Notes under the pieces: model-generated
Told to the model about the DNA's origin: nothing
Database searches by the model: none
What the model saw: only the letters and a program-made list of their open reading frames with translations
Program-made: the position numbers and the translations under genes
DNA from: Toxoplasma gondii ME49
Taxonomy: Eukaryota > Apicomplexa > Conoidasida > Eucoccidiorida > Sarcocystidae
Length of the DNA stretch: 64,000 bases
Direction: 5' to 3'
Assembly: GCF_000006565.2 (NCBI RefSeq)
Contig: NC_031479.1
Span: 5,950,885 to 6,014,884, forward strand
In this document: positions 24,842 to 36,203 of the stretch, piece after piece
Numbering within the stretch: the first letter of the stretch is position 1
How the letters are laid out: every line of letters starts with the position of its first letter

Positions 24842-27841
24842 AGTGAAAGGAGGGGAGGCAGGTTCGGGGCAACGGACGGCTTTGCGGAGGCGCGACCAAA
24901 AAGGCTGTTCGATACGCGGGCGCAAGTAGACACGACAACGAAGACCCAGGAAGGAGCCGGGAAGAAAGCAGCGAAGAAGACAAGCGAGAGACGACAGTGA
25001 CGCAGGGCGCGGAAGGAAACAGCCGTGGGTGACCTGGCAGAAAACAAGGGACAGGAGACACGGGAGCGAAGGGGAGACAGTTCAGAGGAACGAGGGGAGA
25101 ACGGAGGACCTTGGCTGGGAGGAAAGGAGGGAAGGGCAATTTTTTTGCGGTAGGATCTAGGTTGGATGATGTTAGAAAGAAGAACGCAGCGACTTGCTGG
25201 ACGGAAGACGCCGAGACAAACCCCTGAAGTTGAGTGGGGGGGGGGAGGGCAAGTTTTTGGATTCTTGTGCTGACGTGACGCCACCGATAAGAAGCCGAGG
25301 CAGTGAGGAAGTGGAAACGCGAGGGAGACGGCAGGGCGGAGCGGCCGACAAAGCTTTTTCACGGGGAAAAACTGGAAGGGACGGGCAGAGGAAGACGCGA
25401 TATTTGCACGCGACCAAAAAGACCCCCCCGACGCGCAAGAAGGAAGCCGGCCAGCCGTAGCAGAAAGGGTCACATGAACAGAAAAGACAAATGAACACCT
25501 TCACACAAGACGCAGACAGTCCAAAGCACCCCTTTGCCGCGAGCAAAAGTCGCCAAAAGACAGTGCACCCGGAGTCGATAGCCCGTACGCAGGTGCAAGG
25601 AAAAACCCCAGGGTTTTCTTAAGTGACCAAACATGCGTGATTCCCCTTTCTCGCAGCCTCCCGAATGTGCAAACTGTACTTGGGTTTGTGTTCTCAACAC
25701 CCGAGAACGCTCTAGCACTACCCTTTCCGCTGCGCTGGAGCGTTCCTGTCTATAGCAACACCGAGGGTGGTCTGCCCACATCCTATCCTGTCTACGCGAC
25801 CCGACAGCGCCTTTCTCGCGGATGATCCTCAAACACACTTGATTACCACCGCTTGCGACGGCTTATAAAATGAACAAAGTGACAACGTCAGCGCAAGCAA
25901 CCCAGCAGACGCTTCTGTGCGGGTGCGCCTTTCGCGTTGCGACAGCCGGTGTGAGTGAAGTTACAGGTCGTGAAACGCTCCGCGTGGAAAGGAACAGAGA
26001 GAGCGATGTCCGAGCGATATGGATGTGCTTGGAGTGTTGCGCGTGTATATTCGCAGAGGACTGGTGAGTCCCCAGTTCTTCTTCGGTGACGGAGCCTCAG
26101 GAAACAGACAATCTTGCTGGAACTCACATAGAAACATGTTCCTGTCCGCTTGTGACGGCGCTCGAGTTCGAAGCCCCAGAGATGAAAGACGGTGAAAAGG
26201 GGGCGTTCGTTGGAGCTTTCAGAGGAAGGCAACACATCTGCGAATGCATATAGAAGGACTTCAGGAATACAAATGCAGGAAGCGTCTCATTTCTGCGCAT
26301 CTCCACTCTTTTCTCCGAGTTCCGAGCCCACACCTAGCAAAGTCACCTCAAACCTCGCGTGTCTCTCTGCAGGGACAGTGAGACGGCGTCCTCTGCGCCA
26401 CCCACGGTGGAGTTGCCGCTGAACTCGCCTCTTAAAGGCAGAAAATCCAGCAAAACGTGGGGTAGGGTGCTCCGGAATCGAAGCTCAATTTGACATTTTT
26501 GCAGCCATGTATTTCCGCTTCGTTTCCGCGGGTCACTCGATGAGACAGCGTTCCTGGCTCCCCCGCAGGCGTGGAAAGTGCGTCGTGTCAGTACACACAC
26601 TTCGCATAAAACTCCACAAAAAGTAGACGTTTCAACTTGGTTTTTGTCCAGATGCAGTATCTGTCAATTTCTGTTTTCATCGTGCCTGGGTGGCCTCAAA
26701 CCCCCGCCCTCCTCGGCAGCCTTTCTCCCGCGGGTCGTCAGGCAGCAACCAGGGAAGTCGAAGGCGAGTAAAAAAAGCGTTTTTCCAGAGCGCCTGCCCC
26801 CTCGAAGTTCAGATTTTTGTTCAAACTCGGAAAGGGAGCGCTTTCCCGTGCTGGCAAACTCCATGAACAAACAACGAGACTTGGGGTGGGTCGACTAGCT
26901 CCCGTAGGCTTCTTTCGACGTTGTTCAGGTCCCCCGAGGCCTGTTAAAGGCCTCGCATTTCTTCGTCTCTCTCATCAACTGTCAGTTTATTTTTTTCTCC
27001 ATCAAAAGCCCGTCCGTTCAAGGCGAAAGATTGGAGACCTAATCACGCTTCGGTGTCCCTCCCGTAGCTTGGTTTTTGTGTGGCAACCCAATCGCTGGCA
27101 TGTGGCTTTTCTTTTCGTTAGTGCGCACTTTGAAAAAGAACTTCTCCTGCCCTTAGCCCGGGAACTGAGCAGGCGGCCTTTCTCGCACTGCGGAGGACTC
27201 AGAGTTTCAGTTGCTCAAACTGAGCTTGCTTGAAGCGCCTCTTGAGTCGATGCTTCTTTGAAATACGCAGTAGCGGCAGGGTTGTCGTCCTTCCTGCACT
27301 TCACGTCTCTTGCGTTTCTGAGCATTTGAGCCTCTTCCTCGTGACTCTTTTCTGCGCTTCGACCTGAAGTCTGCTAAAAGACTCGTCCCCAGAGGCCCGG
27401 ACACCGGAGGGTAAATCCGAGGGAAAGGGCACGGGGAGAAGCGGGGCAGCGGGGAGAACGACGCAAGGGGGAGAAAGTCCAGGACAAAGGGAGACGTGGA
27501 GACGACAGGGAGAAACAAAGGATTCAACGGCTCTGAGAATACTGCGGTAAACTGGTGGAAAGGCGGACGCGAGGAAGAGAGGGGAGAGACAGCCAGAAGG
27601 TGCCGTTCCAGAAGCACGCTGGTGCGAACGGCAGTGAGATTTTGTACAGACTCTCGTGGTGACTTTTTTCTTGCGTAGTCATGCACCACAGCACCCCTGT
27701 CTCGCCTTTTCTCTCTGCAGAGAAGAGTTTCGGGAGAAACAAGCGAAACACACAGACTCTGTAAACGAAACTTCACACTTGCACTTGTCTTCGCCCACCG
27801 TTTAGACGATTCATCTCCCGACTTACAGACCGACTGCTACA
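24842..27841. promoter_or_regulatory. Divergent promoter region between the KH and 461-residue genes
   Basis: Three kilobases separate the two divergent start codons. A run of ten G at about 25234-25243 lies about 0.4 kb upstream of the KH start. No frame in the interval shows a domain or consistent splice sites, so it is best read as two promoters with long 5' untranslated regions, which are common in these parasites. Confidence 0.4.
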
Positions 27842-29227
27842 ATGGAGAACAACAGGTTCACTGCTTCGCCGTTCCCAGCGGCGCATCGCGCCCCAAAGCC
27901 TAAACCGTTTTCCTCTCTTTCTTCCACTTTTTTTTCTTCTCTGTCGTCTTCCCGGTTCTCCTGGTCCCCCCTTAGCGCTATCCCTCTCCCTCCAGCCCTC
28001 TGTGCAGCCACGCAGCAGGCGTCTTCTCCTTCTCCCTCCTCCTCACCTTCTTCTTCGGAAGTCGAGCCGGCGACTTCTGCGAGGACCTCTGCGTTGTTTT
28101 CTTCGCGAGTCTCTCAGCAGTTGGGCGTGGACGCGGCCGCAGCATGTCTCGCCTCTTTCGGGGTGTCTCCCTTTGTGACGGTGATCGATCGCTCCATCGT
28201 CCAGGGTGCCGCGGGCAGGCGCCGCCTGTGGGACGCCATAGGCTCGGGCCTTCGGGACTTGGCGGTGAGGCCTCTGCATGTGCTCTCAGGACGCGATTTT
28301 CGTATCGTCTTTGGTGTCTACGCGGGGACCTACTTTGTCGCGAACAGTGCAGCGACCCTAGGCCGCGAGTTGCTGCTCCCGGAAGCGACGGCGGAACTTT
28401 TCAAGTTCTTGTCGACCACCGCAGCCAACATGTATCTTTGCATTCGAAAGGATATCATCTTTGCCCAGCTGTTCGGCGCCGCAAACGCCTCGCCGTCCGC
28501 GTCTTCTCCGTCGCCATGCCACGGAGTTGCTGGGCGAGGAGCTTCAGCGGTCGGCGCTGTTGAAAACGCGGTGAAGGCGACCTCTCGGAAGTTCCCTATG
28601 GTGTCTACTCTCCTCTTCGTCAGTCGAGACGCCCTCACGATTGCCGCCTCCTTCAATGCGCCGGCCTACCTCGCCGCATGGCTCACGCGTCGAGCCGCGG
28701 CAGACGACCTGCGGCGTCGACGCGGAAGTTCAGAGTCCGCAGCGATTGGCTCAGATCTAGAGGCTGACATGCAGATGACGCGCGAAGAGCGGCGCGAGGC
28801 TGCGCATGCAGACGGGCGAATTCCAACGATGCCCCAGGCACACCGCGACTGGATGGGATCCGACCGCGACGACCCCGTCGCTGCTGGCGGAGGCGAGAGT
28901 GTCGGCGCGGCTCTTGAAGAAAAGCGAGTCTGGCATCGCTTTGTGCACCGTCTTGCTGCTGAAAAGAGTTTCGCGGATTCCACAGCGCAGCTGATTTGTC
29001 CTGTACTCGTCCAGTTTCTGTCCACTCCACTCCACTTGCTCTCTCTCGACATCTACAACAAGCCCGGACAGTCTGGAATGCAAAGAGCCAAGTTCGTCGT
29101 CGGCGCGTACGCGGGCACCGTCGCGGCGCGTGCGTCTCGCATACTCCCCGCTTTCGGCATTGGTGGCATTCTCAACGCAAAAACTAAAGAGGCCCTCAGA
29201 CAGTACACTCATGAAGAGACGCAATGA
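27842..29227 (+). CDS. Intronless 461-residue protein, possible mitochondrial membrane-protein family
   Basis: A single open frame from ATG (caATGGAG) to TGA at 29225-29227. The N terminus (residues 1-75) is rich in Ser, Pro, Phe and Arg with few acidic residues and could be an organelle leader. The body has several conserved-looking blocks: FGVYAGTYFVANSAATLG (about 160-177), a stretch ending LCIRKDIIFAQLFG, RDALTIAASFNAP, then STPLHLLSLDIYNKPG (about 398-413) and SRILPAFGIGGILNAKT near the end. From memory these blocks resemble an uncharacterised family of fungal and protist proteins predicted to be mitochondrial and membrane-bound. This was not checked. The phrase VYAGT / AYAGT occurs in both halves, which hints at an internal duplication. 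An acidic, poorly conserved loop (about 285-355) separates the halves. Confidence 0.8.
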   Translation: MENNRFTASPFPAAHRAPKPKPFSSLSSTFFSSLSSSRFSWSPLSAIPLPPALCAATQQASSPSPSSSPSSSEVEPATSARTSALFSSRVSQQLGVDAAAACLASFGVSPFVTVIDRSIVQGAAGRRRLWDAIGSGLRDLAVRPLHVLSGRDFRIVFGVYAGTYFVANSAATLGRELLLPEATAELFKFLSTTAANMYLCIRKDIIFAQLFGAANASPSASSPSPCHGVAGRGASAVGAVENAVKATSRKFPMVSTLLFVSRDALTIAASFNAPAYLAAWLTRRAAADDLRRRRGSSESAAIGSDLEADMQMTREERREAAHADGRIPTMPQAHRDWMGSDRDDPVAAGGGESVGAALEEKRVWHRFVHRLAAEKSFADSTAQLICPVLVQFLSTPLHLLSLDIYNKPGQSGMQRAKFVVGAYAGTVAARASRILPAFGIGGILNAKTKEALRQYTHEETQ

Positions 29228-31730
29228 AGGACTCCGACAGAAAAGGAACCAGTGAAAGGGAGGGGGGAGAACGGAAAGGAAAACTGACCGTGCCACGAGT
29301 GAGAGAGAAGCTACAGGAGAACACAGCGGGAGGCTCGTAAAATGTAGAGTTCACTGTTTTCTTCTTTGACAAGGGTGAAGACAGAAAGAGGGACAGGACG
29401 ATTGGAACTACCTCAAAAAGGCTGTCCGAGGGGAAAGACGCACAACGATGAGATTCAGCGTACCAGAGACAGTGAAAAGAATTTGTCACTTTCCTGTGAA
29501 GGATCGTGCATGCAAGTCACGCCAGAAGATTAGGACAATCGAACGTTCAAGGAAATCTGACCCGTGTAGGGAACTGCTGGGCGGGGAGACTTCAGCCCCT
29601 CACTGTCTCCATTCCCTGGGGGAGGTTCTTTGCCCAGAGGCAGCTCACCGGAGGGGCACATCGAGGATAGTTGCAGATGGGCAAAAGAGATTCCTGTTTC
29701 CTCAATGGCGCCTCTGACGGCTGCACTCTTCCCCTTCACATGTGAGTGCATTTCGTGTCTTTGCGCAAGGTCTGTAAGAGGTTCGGAGGGTTCTTTCGTT
29801 TCGAGAGCCCATGAATCAGGTGGACAACCTGTCATGCGTGCTTCTCCAGTCTCCGCTTGTCATGCGTCGCTTCCCTTGCTATGTGTTGCTGCCAACTTGA
29901 CCGTGGGCGTGGTCGGGGTAGAAGCTTGTCTTCACGAGAAGACTTCGGATATTTCCACCATGTCCTCTCTACGACTGCCTCTTTTCGCTTCTTCTCGCAC
30001 AGTGGATTATTTTATAAATGCAGAGCTCTGCAGCACGTAGAAACGAGATCACCTGTTTCCCGTTTTCCTCAACCACCCAAATTTGCACAGTGTGTTTGTA
30101 TCTGCAGAGAAAAGTAGCAAACGAGCGGGGGAACGAAATCCACATGCGTCCGAGTTTTCCCGTTGGCCGACACAGATGCTCTTTGCGTTGTAAAGCAGTT
30201 CCCGAGAGAACGGGGAAGGTTTCAGGGACGTAAACGCTTGATTTCGTCTATGCTTCTTGTCCGTTCTTTAAAGTATGCCATTTGTCCTACTACGTTCTGT
30301 CGAACGTTCCAAGGCATTCATGATTCGCGCGAGTGCCTCAGCAGCCACAGAGGACATTCTTGACCGCTCTCCGGGGTCTTCATTGTGAAAGTGCTTCGGT
30401 GATATTCTTCCTAGAACGCGGCACAGAGCGTCACGCGACGGCGAAAGAGCACCGGAAACTTGCCCGGTGGGATTGACAGTTCCATGAAGTATTCCTCTAC
30501 GCTTCTCGTTGGTAGCCTGGCGAACTGACAGCTTCTTCACACGTGGCTGAGGCTCTTTTCTTGCAGGGTCGGTGGAACCATATGAAATGGAAGACATGCG
30601 AACAATGTATCAAAGACACAGAGACACGAAAGAATTCTTCCGGATCTCTCATCTAATATGCCTACAAATAGCTAGAAACGTGTGTTTCCTGTGGTTAATG
30701 CTTCGTAATTTACCCTATTTTTATATACACGGCAGTTCCCGAGGCGTGCTCAGGACACCCACGCGCCTCCTCATAATGGCAGTCCACTACAGCCGCTCAC
30801 TGCCTGAGACACACATTCCGGCTTTTCACGTGTCACGCTTGAAAGCGTATCACCCCCCCAAAACTCCGAATTTTGATGTACTGATACACTTGAATATGCG
30901 TCGGAAGGGTAAGGCGCTGGTGGAGGCCTAAGGACGTTAGCGGTCTGAAACATTCCGCGTTCCACAATGAGGGATGTGAATGATTGCCGGTGGCAGAGAA
31001 AAAGGCTCTCCACTGGAGGCTCTAACGGCTCCGCGGACAGCCATTTTTTGCCCTCCGGCCCCGTCAGGTAGGCTTCTGTCGTTAGAGAACGAGAGAGATA
31101 CATCGTTTCGAGTACGAACGATCGGTTGCTTCCTCGCTTGTACCAGGGAACCGAAGAATATCGACAAAACATCAAAGGATGATGGCTGCAGGAAAACAGA
31201 TCTGACGGAGACACCGCGGAAGGACAGCCTCGCAATAGCAATACGGGCGCTGTCCTGCGACGATCCGTTGCGCTTTTCTCAAGTTGCAGGGCTCAGAAAG
31301 AACTCTGCCGACATTTCACAAGCTCCAAAAGGCCATTCCGCGAACACCTATGGCCACATGAGAATAGTTGAGGACCCACTCCTGCGAAGGCCTGAAACAG
31401 TGTTCCGTCGGAGCAAAAATGAACAAAGCGATCGGCCCCAGTTCTCTCCCCCACAATGTGCAGACCGATAAAGACAGTCGGGGTGAAAGGCGAGTCTTTA
31501 TTTTTTATAACAACTTTGTGGGCACCCCCGCAGGGCAGGAAAGCCGCTCTAACACCTCCGTCACTCTAGAGAAAACCGAGAACAAATGGACTCCGGGAAG
31601 AAAACCTGCAGCCTGGTACCGCATTATGGCATGCACTGGATGTATATCTTCACGAGAAGAAGTCTCCTTTCAGGGCACTGCTGCGTCGTTCGTTCGTTTT
31701 CAAACAACTGGAATGAGACCAGACAAGGGT
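29228..31730. other. Convergent intergenic region, gene-poor
   Basis: This stretch lies between two convergent genes. Apart from the short retroelement-like frame listed separately (about 30770-30880), I see only short open frames without motifs. There are no RNA genes or long repeats. Confidence 0.4.
30773..30880 (+). mobile_element. Possible relic of a Ty3/gypsy-type integrase C terminus
   Basis: Within a 119-codon open frame (30572-30931) the residues YSRSLPETHIPAFHVSRLK followed by AYHPP match the pattern that closes the integrase of many Ty3/gypsy elements: Y, L-P-E, then P-x-FHVS-x-LK-x-YH. Nothing else of a retroelement (reverse transcriptase, RNase H, LTRs) could be found around it, so it is at most a decayed fragment. 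The resemblance rests on about 25 residues. Confidence 0.3.
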
Positions 31731-33747
31731 CTACTCACGAATCGCGACATCTGTGAATGCGTCACAGAGCTTGAGCGCTGGCGGGTGTGTGGAGTACAAG
31801 CCTGAAGGAAACGACCCAGCGCACAAGATCGACACTTTCACGCCAGAACGCATGCACTCGAAATCTACTCCATCGTGACAGTTTTATCTTCGTGGTCTTC
31901 GAAAAGGTCGAGACGGGTGGGGGAGAAGCGTGTTCTATCCCCCGAACAATTTGGAACGGAAATGAACGACTGTGGGGCAAATCGAGAGAAGAAAGAAGAC
32001 CCAGTGTATCTCCGAAAGCTCAAAACTCAAATCTGTGCGGGACTTACAAACTTCGGCGTCAAAGCAAGCGATTAGCTGCTCACTGACGAGTTGTTCATCA
32101 GGGTTGCCCGACGGGCAGCCTTGCTCCAGAAGAATGACTGAATCTTTGCATGCGCTCAGCTTGAATTTCGGGTCTGGCTTCTTCTTTTCCTCCGCATCGC
32201 AGGAACATTTGAAATGGATGTTATCCGTGTGCTTTGGCCTCTCCGGCTTGTTGATGCGAATGTCGAAGGAGTAGTTGTACTTAGCCAGTTGACCGTCGAT
32301 CACGAGGAAGACATCGATGTCCGTTTCGCTCGTTTTCTTGGCTGTCACCTGGAAGTCTTTTCCGAACTGCAGAGCCCGCGTAGTCTTGGCAGGGATATCC
32401 AGTTTCACGTTGATGAACATGTTGGGAGGATGGAAAACCAAGCCAATGGTATCGACCTTTTTGCCCATTCCCACTGCTCCTAGGACTGCCTGGGGCCGGG
32501 TAAGCTCGACACTCTTCGGAATGAAGAAGAAACCCCACGGATAGAACTGGACGAAAAAGCCCCAGTCTCCCGAGGCAGTTAGCATCTTCGGAATCGCTTG
32601 GCAACTGGGCAGTTTCTCGAAGTTCTTGAGAACGTACGAGCCGTACGCAACCACCATATTCGTGCTGGGGTGTGTGCAGGCAAAACCGCCGTTATAGTCC
32701 ACACAACTAATATTCATGGTCTTGTCCTTCTCAGCAACCACGAGAAGGCACAGATTTTCCGTCAGTCTGAACATTGCCAGGGACTGGTTAAGGATGAAAA
32801 CCAGCGGCTTCCACGACTTGGGGAATGTTGGAAGTCGCTCGGCGTGCACGTACACAGCGACGTCTGGGGAGATCGGGGATTTCAAGAAAACTGTCTTGTC
32901 TCCTTCGATACCCAGCTTGCAATCCCCTCTCTTCCAACACTGCAAGAATGCAACAGAGAAAAAACAACCCATGTGTTCGCAACACCATAAATCAGTTGCG
33001 CAGGCCAGGGGCTGCATATATGTATACCACGTTGTTTGTCCCCTTCGAAAAGTAACCACGAGAGGATGATCGCATCACGCATACATCCTCAAACTTCCAA
33101 AGGTGACTGTACATATTACGCGAAACGCCGCCATCTGTATAATAAAACAAATGATAAATGGCAATGGCAGCTCAGTTGGAGGCTATCAGCGGTGCATCAT
33201 TCCCGGGGTGTGTTCGATCGTACGTTTCCGGCCAGTGCGTTTCTCTAGTTCCCATCCCATAGTGATCGCCCGCGCCACGGAACTTTTTTGCGCGCACCTT
33301 CACATCGAACTTGCCGGACTGAACGGCCTTGAAGGGTTCTGGAAGCTCGTCGATCGGATCAAGGAAACGGAGACGGCCATCTGACCATCGCGTGGGCTTC
33401 AGCTCTAGTTTCTCTCGATCCGGCAATGCCAGCCAACCTACAAAGAATTGCCCACACTCACACACTATTTTACCTGTACATATACGAACGAGCTTCCCTT
33501 TCTATGTGTACACAGCCTGCTAATAGTTACAAGAGCATGCACACCGATATGGACAAAGCGTGTGTTATACTTTGAGACGAGACTTCTGGGAGGTTTTCTG
33601 AACTACCTCAGCATCCCAAGCGTTAACCGCAAGTCTTCCCTTGACGCTGCCACACTTACCGGCACCATCGTAGTATTGGTGTTGTGTCCAGATGACAATG
33701 CCAGGCGGCAGAGGTACCTCAACGAGGGGGTCGTAGCGGCATGTCGC
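31731..33747 (-). CDS. Unrecognised Cys-containing protein, 3' four exons
   Basis: Four exons with strong junctions: 33747-33660 (donor G|gtaagtg), 33437-33298, 32939-32048 (donor gaagttt|gtaagt) and 31801-31731, ending in TAG; phases 1, 0 and 1 agree. They encode about 396 residues with some 15 cysteines, including CWKRGDC, ISCVDYNGGFACTH and KCSCDAE. The composition is aromatic and beta-rich and suggests a folded, disulphide-bonded domain. I do not recognise the family. No C-terminal membrane span or GPI-type tail is present. The first exon could start at an in-frame ATG at 33759, but the T-rich tract ending in cgccag before 33747 looks like an acceptor, so a 5' part is probably missing. 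The exons at 36204-37932 could supply it in frame. Confidence 0.6.
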
Positions 33748-36203
33748 CTGGCGTTCCATGTTGAGAAAAAAAACACCTGACGAATCGATGCGAGAAACGG
33801 AGCTTACACTCGATGTGCTTCGTCGACAGCTGCCTCACGCTTCACTATCTAGATAAGATAACGGGTGAATAAATCCTGTACGTACGCGCAGAAGACACAG
33901 CCCACGATGCGTCTGGTCATATCACTGGCCACGCCCCAATCGTGCCGGATATCGGGTTTCCCCCATCAAAGGGGTTAGTCAAATTGACCGCGTTTTCAGA
34001 AGAAAAGTTCAAGTATTTGCAGCCCTTGCGGAGACGGAGCTACCAGTGCAGGTAATTCTTGGTCCACGGCAGCCTCTTGCTCATCAGTCGAAAAAGTAAT
34101 ACCTCCACGCGCTGTGGGGATAAAAGGTTAACGTGACTGAGCAATTCTATATGGGAGTGGGCACACATTGGCAGAGCCCGTTGCTAACGGGGACAGAGTT
34201 CCAATCATCTCGATTGGTCCTCCCTCTTTTCGCACACGGTCTCTCTTCCATCTCGTTAGTCTCAGCTTCCGCGCTGAAACTCCTGTTCGCTGAAGTAAAT
34301 GCTTCACAATTCCCTCTTCAAAGTGTATTTTTTCAAGAAGCTCATCACAAGCAACGCGTTACCAATCGGACCACGCTGTGCTCATGCAAAGTTTGAAGCA
34401 GGCGCCCACGGCGTGTATACGCTGGACACAGGAAGCCACGTGAAAGCGTCCTCCAAACGCGTGTCTCTCTCACCAGGAAACAACGAACATCGTTTTCCCT
34501 TCCGGGTGCCTCACACCCACCCCGCTGATACCCACACTTCCGCGGGGAGAAAGAAATACCAACACATCCTTTCAGTGCGTAGGCGCGCAAAACCGTTCGC
34601 AATGGAAGACCGCCATACGTGCGGCGGATAGTCGATCGTCCAAAGGAAGTCACTTACTCAAATCATCAGAAACGCATTCCCAATGAGTCGGACTTTCCAT
34701 CAACTGGGGTTCAACAGAACAGTGTACACGTGCAACGCACCTCGCTCCTGTTGCTTGTAGGTCCCTGGTTCCGTACGCGAACCTCATGAAAATGATGAAG
34801 CAAAAGCTAGGGCTTGCTACGCATGAATTTGACTACGCAAAAACCATTCTCAGGGTTCAGGCGCAAACTACAGACAACAGAAAGTCTCGATACTTGATCC
34901 TTTTCCCACTGTTGCCATTACGTAAGGATACTTTTGCGGCGGGTTCAGTCAGGTCAGTCTCGCTCCTCAGACAACCAAGCAGCGGAGGCACACGGCCCAC
35001 TCTGGCGCTTTCCGAAAAGAAAGGCTACAGAAGGAATACAGTACGACTCAGAGAAAGCAAAATTGTGGTTACCTCGTTTTTCCTTCGGGAGGAAACTGTC
35101 CTGCGCAAGCAAGGAGGCAGTTTGGGGGGACCGGCAGGGAGCAGCGGCGTGACCAGTGGGCATACAGTTCTGGAAAAGCAGCAAGCCACGTACAACTTGT
35201 GTAGAGAATTTTTTTTCAGTTCCGACAAAGGGACACGAGGTAAGTCAACATAAAACGTGAAGGAAAGTGCCACCATCAACAAGGTTTTAGTGGTGGCTTC
35301 CTTGCCCGGATGACACCATAACCTCTCGATAACGGTTTTCAGCGTGAAGCTTCTCCAGCCCGCGCGACATCGAAGGTGGCATAAACCGAGCAGTGCATTC
35401 GACAGTACTCCGACACGGGTGTTTCAACAGATTAACGAAAGCATCAGGACGCCCTCAGGTCAATTGCCATTTTATCCTTTTAACAAGATACTAGGAATAC
35501 ACACTGCCGGGGGATTTGAGTTTCTAGTGCGTCTGAAACCCTGCATTGCACGGGGATGGAGCTGGTGGCGGTGAGCACGACTGCTTCCTTTTCTCGCCAC
35601 CTCTGTTTTACTGCTGAACTTTCCTTTGCCCTCTTTCCGTGACATTTTTTCGTGTCACTTTTCCCCGTGTTTATGCACTCTTTGCTACAGCATATCATGT
35701 TTGATCCTGAACTGGAGTTTTTTATGAATCAAAACTCATCCCAGAGTCTATACTCCAGCGCACTCGCTTAACTGCTGACAACAACGAACTCATCCCGTCC
35801 GCGAGCCTTGTTGCAACAATCTCATACATTCACACAGACTGAGACTTATCACTCTCTACGCACCGACAGCATTCTATTTGCCACGTCGCCAAGATCTGTG
35901 CCTTAATGAGACTCAAAGTCGATATTTCAAGACTAGTGAGAACCATGGGTCCCACGGTCATGGCCGTCAAGCGGCCATGTGTGCATGCTTAGTCTCAAAG
36001 CAACTCGGTAATACAGAGACAAGCGTATGGCACTCAAGACTAGGGCACGTTCAGCACAGGATACCGGCCTTTGCGACAGCAATTGTGGACGACACTGTAG
36101 AATGCGGCATACTGGCGGTACGCACATGCCGCAATTAAATGATAGTCACGATTGGCTGCTGTCGGAGAGCTAGAACCTGCTTCGAGAATTGGTGTTCTCC
36201 AAC
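33748..36203. other. Putative 2.4-kb intron or intergenic stretch
   Basis: This stretch lies between two blocks of minus-strand exons that are compatible in phase. It is AT-richer than the neighbouring coding DNA. The minus frames at 34345-34653 and 35025-35282 and the plus frame at 34786-35253 have no motif. It contains the WHSRLGH-like frame listed separately. Confidence 0.35.
35990..36138 (+). mobile_element. Possible retroelement (copia-type) pre-integrase remnant
   Basis: In the + frame 35878-36138 the residues VWHSRLGHVQHR match the start of the GAG-pre-integrase zinc region of Ty1/copia elements (W-H-x-R-L-G-H). Cysteines follow 19 and 27 residues after the second His, not in the usual C-x2-C spacing, and no integrase core or reverse transcriptase follows. 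A short degenerate relic or a chance match are both possible. Confidence 0.2.

Noticed and set aside
23471..25000. 509-codon open frame on the + strand
   Set aside because: It is antisense to exon 1 of the KH-protein gene and contains Leu/Arg-rich translation of the coiled-coil codons, with no motif of its own.
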